The notes beneath the pieces are model-generated. The model saw only the letters and a list, made by a program, of their open reading frames with translations, had not been told where the DNA came from and did no database searches. A DNA stretch of 64,000 bases, from the NCBI RefSeq assembly GCF_900169785.1, contig NZ_FWER01000011.1:62001-126000 (forward strand), written 5' to 3'. A program made the position numbers and the translations under genes. Shown one piece after another: positions 60,766-64,000 of the stretch (position 1 is its first letter; every line of letters begins with the position of its first letter). The DNA is from Rhizobium sullae (lineage in GTDB: Bacteria > Pseudomonadota > Alphaproteobacteria > Rhizobiales > Rhizobiaceae).

Positions 60766-61788
60766 ATGCAGGAAACCAACATTACGATCATCAACCGCCT
60801 TCAAGGACTGATCGCCAACAACCTCTCCGATCTCGTCGATCCGGCGGAGCGCTTCGCGCTGCTCGATTTTCCCAACCACTACAATATCGGCGACAGCGCT
60901 ATCTGGCTCGGCGAGCTTGCCTATTTCGACCGCCGCAAGACGCGGCCGGCTTATGTGACCGAGATTCCGACCTATGACGAGGAGCGGATGCTCGCGACGA
61001 TTGGCAGTGGCCGTATCTTCCTGCACGGCGGCGGCAATTTCGGCGACATATGGGCCGGCTACCGTCAGTTCCGGGAAGGCATGCTGACGAAATTCAAGGG
61101 CCGACCGATCATCCAGATGCCGCAGACGATCCATTTCAAGGAACAGGCCAATATCGACAGCACGGCCCGCGCCATCGAGCAGCACGGCAACTTCACCCTC
61201 CTGGTGCGCGACAAGAAGAGCCTGGAATTCGCGCGCCGCTGGTTCCAGTGCGACACGCGCCTTTGCCCGGATATGGCCTTCTGCATCGGCCCTGTCGCGC
61301 GCCCGGCACCGCAGCACGAGCTGCTGCTCAATCTCCGCGAAGATCAGGAAGTCGGGACACCGCAGGATCTCACCGCTGCCACGGGACGTCCCGGCACCGT
61401 CAAATCCGACTGGCCGGATGAGCCCGCGGATTTCCAGCGGCAGACCAAGCATACCGCGATCCTGAAGGGCCTGCTTTCCGGCAAGATCGGCGGGCGTGCC
61501 CGCATGACGGAGCTTGCCTATCGCGAGCGCGCACAGCAGCGTTTCGATCGCGGCGTGGCGCTGCTCGGCTCGGCCCGCCAGGTCATCACCGACCGCATGC
61601 ACGGCCACATCATGTGCGTATTGATCGGCGCCGATCATTGCGTGCTGGACAACAGCTACGGCAAGACGAGCAGCTTTATCGAAGCTTGGGGCACCTGCAA
61701 TACGGAAAAGGCAACGCTTGCCGCCACCGTCGACGAGGCGCTTGCCATCCTCGATGCCCGGCGTGTAAGGCCTGCCGCGGTCGCCTGA
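60766..61788 (+). CDS. Polysaccharide pyruvyl transferase family protein
   Basis: A 340-residue enzyme with the family motifs HYNIGDSAIWLGE, LHGGGNFGDIW and the C-terminal ITDRMHGHIMCVLIGADHCV. Members of this group (such as ExoV) add pyruvate ketals to sugars of exopolysaccharide. The start at 60766 follows an AGGAG sequence. It converges on the DMT exporter with one base between the stops. Confidence 0.9.
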   Translation: MQETNITIINRLQGLIANNLSDLVDPAERFALLDFPNHYNIGDSAIWLGELAYFDRRKTRPAYVTEIPTYDEERMLATIGSGRIFLHGGGNFGDIWAGYRQFREGMLTKFKGRPIIQMPQTIHFKEQANIDSTARAIEQHGNFTLLVRDKKSLEFARRWFQCDTRLCPDMAFCIGPVARPAPQHELLLNLREDQEVGTPQDLTAATGRPGTVKSDWPDEPADFQRQTKHTAILKGLLSGKIGGRARMTELAYRERAQQRFDRGVALLGSARQVITDRMHGHIMCVLIGADHCVLDNSYGKTSSFIEAWGTCNTEKATLAATVDEALAILDARRVRPAAVA

Positions 61789-61789
61789 T

Positions 61790-62686
61790 CTAACCTCGCC
61801 GGGCGATCATGATCCCGGCGAGCACCACTGCGCCGCCGATCGCCTGCATTGGACCGATCGCTTCGCTCAGCAATATCCACGCAAGGATCGCCGCGACGAC
61901 CGGCTGGAGCAGCAGCGTCAGCGAGGAGAAGGCGGCTGGCAGATAGGCGAGCGCATAAGCGATCGCTACTTGCCCGCCGGCATGGCTGACGAAGGCGAGG
62001 CCGAAAACCATCGCCCAGCCATAAGCGGTGGCCGGCAAGATCTGATCCTCGAAGGCCAAAGCCAGCGGAAAGATGGTAACCGCGGCAGACGCCGTGCTCC
62101 AGAGCATGATTCGGATGGTATCGAACCGGCTTCTAAGCCTGCCGATCGCAAGGATATAGACGGCGTAGAACAACGCCGCGACGGTCGCGATACCATCACC
62201 CGCCAGATCCCCGTTCCCAAAGGCCGAAGGCCCGCCCTTCAGAATGACGACGCCGGCCAATGCCAGCGCCAGACCGATAACGAAGAGCCGCGTCACGACC
62301 GCGCGGAAGAACAGGAAGCCGATAATCGTGACGAAGACGGGCGCAAGGTTCGCCAGCAGCGTCGCATTGGCGACCGACGTCATGGTGATCGAGAGATGCC
62401 AGGCAGCAAGATCCAGGGCGAGGATTACGCCCGGCAGGACCAGCAGCCCATAATCCGAAAGCTTTTCCGGTTTCGGTCCGGCATCCTTGCCCTTGATCAA
62501 CGAGAATAGGACGATCGGTATCAGGGCGAGCGCAACGCGCCAGAACGCGGTCGCCATCGGCCCGACTTCCGACAGCCGCACGAAGATCGGCGAGCCGCCG
62601 ATCGCCGCCCCGCCAAGGATCAGTGCCGCGAGGGCAAGGCGATTGGAAGGTGCTGTTTCGACGGTTGCGGAAGCGGCTTGCGACAT
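61790..62686 (-). CDS. DMT-superfamily transporter with EamA domains
   Basis: A 298-residue membrane protein with ten helices in two EamA repeats (LALAALILGGAAIGGSPIFV and, in the second, GWAMVFGLAFVSHAGGQVAI). It is probably an exporter of small metabolites. The open frame reaches 63070, but the additional part overlaps the OsmC gene and lacks transporter features, so MSQAASATVETAPS at 62686 is used. Confidence 0.88.
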   Translation of the reverse strand: MSQAASATVETAPSNRLALAALILGGAAIGGSPIFVRLSEVGPMATAFWRVALALIPIVLFSLIKGKDAGPKPEKLSDYGLLVLPGVILALDLAAWHLSITMTSVANATLLANLAPVFVTIIGFLFFRAVVTRLFVIGLALALAGVVILKGGPSAFGNGDLAGDGIATVAALFYAVYILAIGRLRSRFDTIRIMLWSTASAAVTIFPLALAFEDQILPATAYGWAMVFGLAFVSHAGGQVAIAYALAYLPAAFSSLTLLLQPVVAAILAWILLSEAIGPMQAIGGAVVLAGIMIARRG

Positions 62687-62811
62687 GATCTCGATGCTTT
62701 CTGCGCCGCGTCCAGTGAAAGCGGCGATCGGCAGCGAATTACCCGATGAAAGCAACCGAAGATAGCGCAGGAGCGACAATTGCGGACAAAAGTGACTGAT
62801 GTCCGGCTGCG

Positions 62812-63237
62812 TCAGCCGGAAATCGCCGTTGCGAATTCCGGCTTGCCGCGGATCGTATTGCTCACCGTGCAGATCTCTTCCGCCGCATGAGCGATCTTCT
62901 GCCGCGTCCCCTCGTCGATATCGCCCTTGATGCCGAAGGCGATATTGAACTTCTTGACGCGCGAAGGCCCTTCCGTCGCCTTCTCGCCCGTCACATCCGC
63001 CGTCAATTCGGTGATCTTGTCTAGCACGCCCATCTGGCTTGCGGCGATGCGCGCGCTCAGCACCAGGCAAGCGGAAAGCGAGGAATAGAGCAGGTCCAGC
63101 GGGTTGAAACCCGGCTGCGACGGGCTTGTGACGATATCTAGCTCACCCTTCGTCACCGAGGTGACATGCGGAAAGCCGGTGCGCCCGAGAACGGCGGTGG
63201 CGCCAGTCGGTCTTGGTTTTGCCTTGAGGTCGGCCAT
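62812..63237 (-). CDS. OsmC/Ohr-family protein
   Basis: A 141-residue protein with the family fold signs NPLDLLYSSLSACLVLSARI and KKFNIAFGIKGD. Two cysteines, C57 and C123 (EEICTVSNTIRG), sit at the positions expected for the peroxidatic pair. These proteins reduce organic peroxides or remove fatty acid hydroperoxides. It is divergent from the flavoprotein gene and 125 bases upstream of the DMT gene. Confidence 0.9.
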   Translation of the reverse strand: MADLKAKPRPTGATAVLGRTGFPHVTSVTKGELDIVTSPSQPGFNPLDLLYSSLSACLVLSARIAASQMGVLDKITELTADVTGEKATEGPSRVKKFNIAFGIKGDIDEGTRQKIAHAAEEICTVSNTIRGKPEFATAISG

Positions 63238-63355
63238 GCCGCGAAACTCCGTTGATCGTGGGATCTCAAATTAGTGAGTTTGCCGGTGGCCCGCAACGAA
63301 TCCGCTTTCCGCAAATCCGGAGACGCGCGGGCGTGAATCCTGTATCAGGCGAACC

Positions 63356-64000
63356 ATGAAGAAAAAACAGATCGCGATCATCGGCGGCGGGCCGGCGGGC
63401 CTGATGGCGGCCGAGGTGCTTTCGGCATCCGGCCACGCCGTCACCGTCTACGACGCCATGCCCACGGTGGCGCGCAAATTCCTGCTCGCTGGAAAGTCCG
63501 GCCTCAATATCACTCATTCGGAAGATTACGCGCGCTTCGTCACCCGCTTCGGCAAGGCGTCCGACCGGTTGCGGACCGCCTTGGACGGCTTCACACCCGA
63601 CGATGTCCGCGCGTGGGCGGAGGAACTGGGCACCGAGACCTTCACCGGTTCGTCCGGCCGCGTCTTCCCGAAGGTCATGAAGGCCTCGCCGCTGCTGCGC
63701 GCCTGGATCGCACGTCTTGAGGCGCAGGGCGTCGAAATCCTGACGCGCCACCGCTGGACCGGTTTCGAGGCGGATGGTTACGCGTTCGAGACGCCGAAAG
63801 GCGGTTTCGTCGTCCACCCTGATGCCGCCTTGCTGGCCCTTGGCGGCGCCAGCTGGCCGCGCCTCGGCTCGAATGCCGCCTGGGCGCCCTGGCTCCGGGA
63901 AAAGGGCGTGAGCATCGCGCCGTTCCGCCCCGCCAATTGCGGCTTCGACGTCGATTGGAGCGAAACCTTCCGCGAGCGTTTCGCTGGCGAGCCGCTCAAA
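63356..64000 (+). CDS. HI0933-like FAD-dependent flavoprotein, 5' part (runs off the window)
   Basis: The first 215 codons of a flavoprotein. The N-terminus has the dinucleotide-binding motif IAIIGGGPAGLMAAEVL, followed by LLAGKSGLNITHSEDY, typical of the HI0933/BaiN group (TIGR03862-like). The function of this group is poorly known; it probably binds FAD and acts as an oxidoreductase. It begins 118 bases from the divergent OsmC gene and is cut off by the end of the window. Confidence 0.9.
   Translation, partial: MKKKQIAIIGGGPAGLMAAEVLSASGHAVTVYDAMPTVARKFLLAGKSGLNITHSEDYARFVTRFGKASDRLRTALDGFTPDDVRAWAEELGTETFTGSSGRVFPKVMKASPLLRAWIARLEAQGVEILTRHRWTGFEADGYAFETPKGGFVVHPDAALLALGGASWPRLGSNAAWAPWLREKGVSIAPFRPANCGFDVDWSETFRERFAGEPLK

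Overview
The window is chromosomal DNA of an alphaproteobacterium of the Rhizobiaceae, most likely Rhizobium. Several rhizobial hallmarks point there: the motility genes motC and motE, the paired LuxR-type regulators visN and visR, the OmpR-like regulator rem (ftcR), a che operon that begins with a soluble globin-type receptor (icpA) and contains cheS, two cheY genes and cheT, and a tandem array of four flagellin genes. I cannot name the species from sequence alone.

Positions 1-42000 are one continuous flagellum and chemotaxis region. On the minus strand, reading right to left: the icpA-cheS-cheY1-cheA-cheW-cheR-cheB-cheY2-cheD-cheT operon followed by fliF (41665-31440); visN-visR (30857-29358); flgF-fliI-orf186 (23851-21131); flgB-flgC-fliE-flgG-flgA-flgI-motE-flgH-fliL-fliP (20971-14881); four flagellins, each its own unit with a terminator (12474-7962); then a FliH-like gene, motB, motC, fliK, a lytic transglycosylase, rem, flgE and the 5' end of flgK (7769-1). 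Two plus-strand blocks interrupt this: motA-fliM-fliN-fliG-flhB-orf146 (24105-29287) and a lone TPR/OGT-type glycosyltransferase (12856-14787) divergent from flaA, a candidate flagellin glycosylase. The expected hierarchy is VisN/VisR to Rem to structural genes to flagellins and chemotaxis genes. I find a shared leader element upstream of all four flagellins and icpA that fits such co-regulation.

Positions 42100-49000 hold housekeeping and envelope genes: a tiny membrane peptide, an ArnT-like glycosyltransferase, a small XRE regulator, a YbaL-type cation/proton antiporter, a hypothetical envelope protein, and a fused SecDF translocase subunit with a strong terminator.

Positions 49045-56118 form a compact signalling island: a sensorless histidine kinase, three single-domain response regulators, a VisR-like LuxR regulator, a multi-pass kinase with a FixL-like PAS that lacks the haem histidine, and a REC-kinase-REC hybrid. 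A fused ring-cleaving dioxygenase/esterase (MhqO-MhqD type) follows.

After an AT-rich gap (57759-58255) comes a surface-polysaccharide block: a family 2 glycosyltransferase, a Wzx-type flippase and a pyruvyl transferase. A DMT-family exporter, an OsmC-family protein and the start of an HI0933-like flavoprotein complete the window. I saw no rRNA or tRNA genes, insertion sequences or CRISPR arrays.
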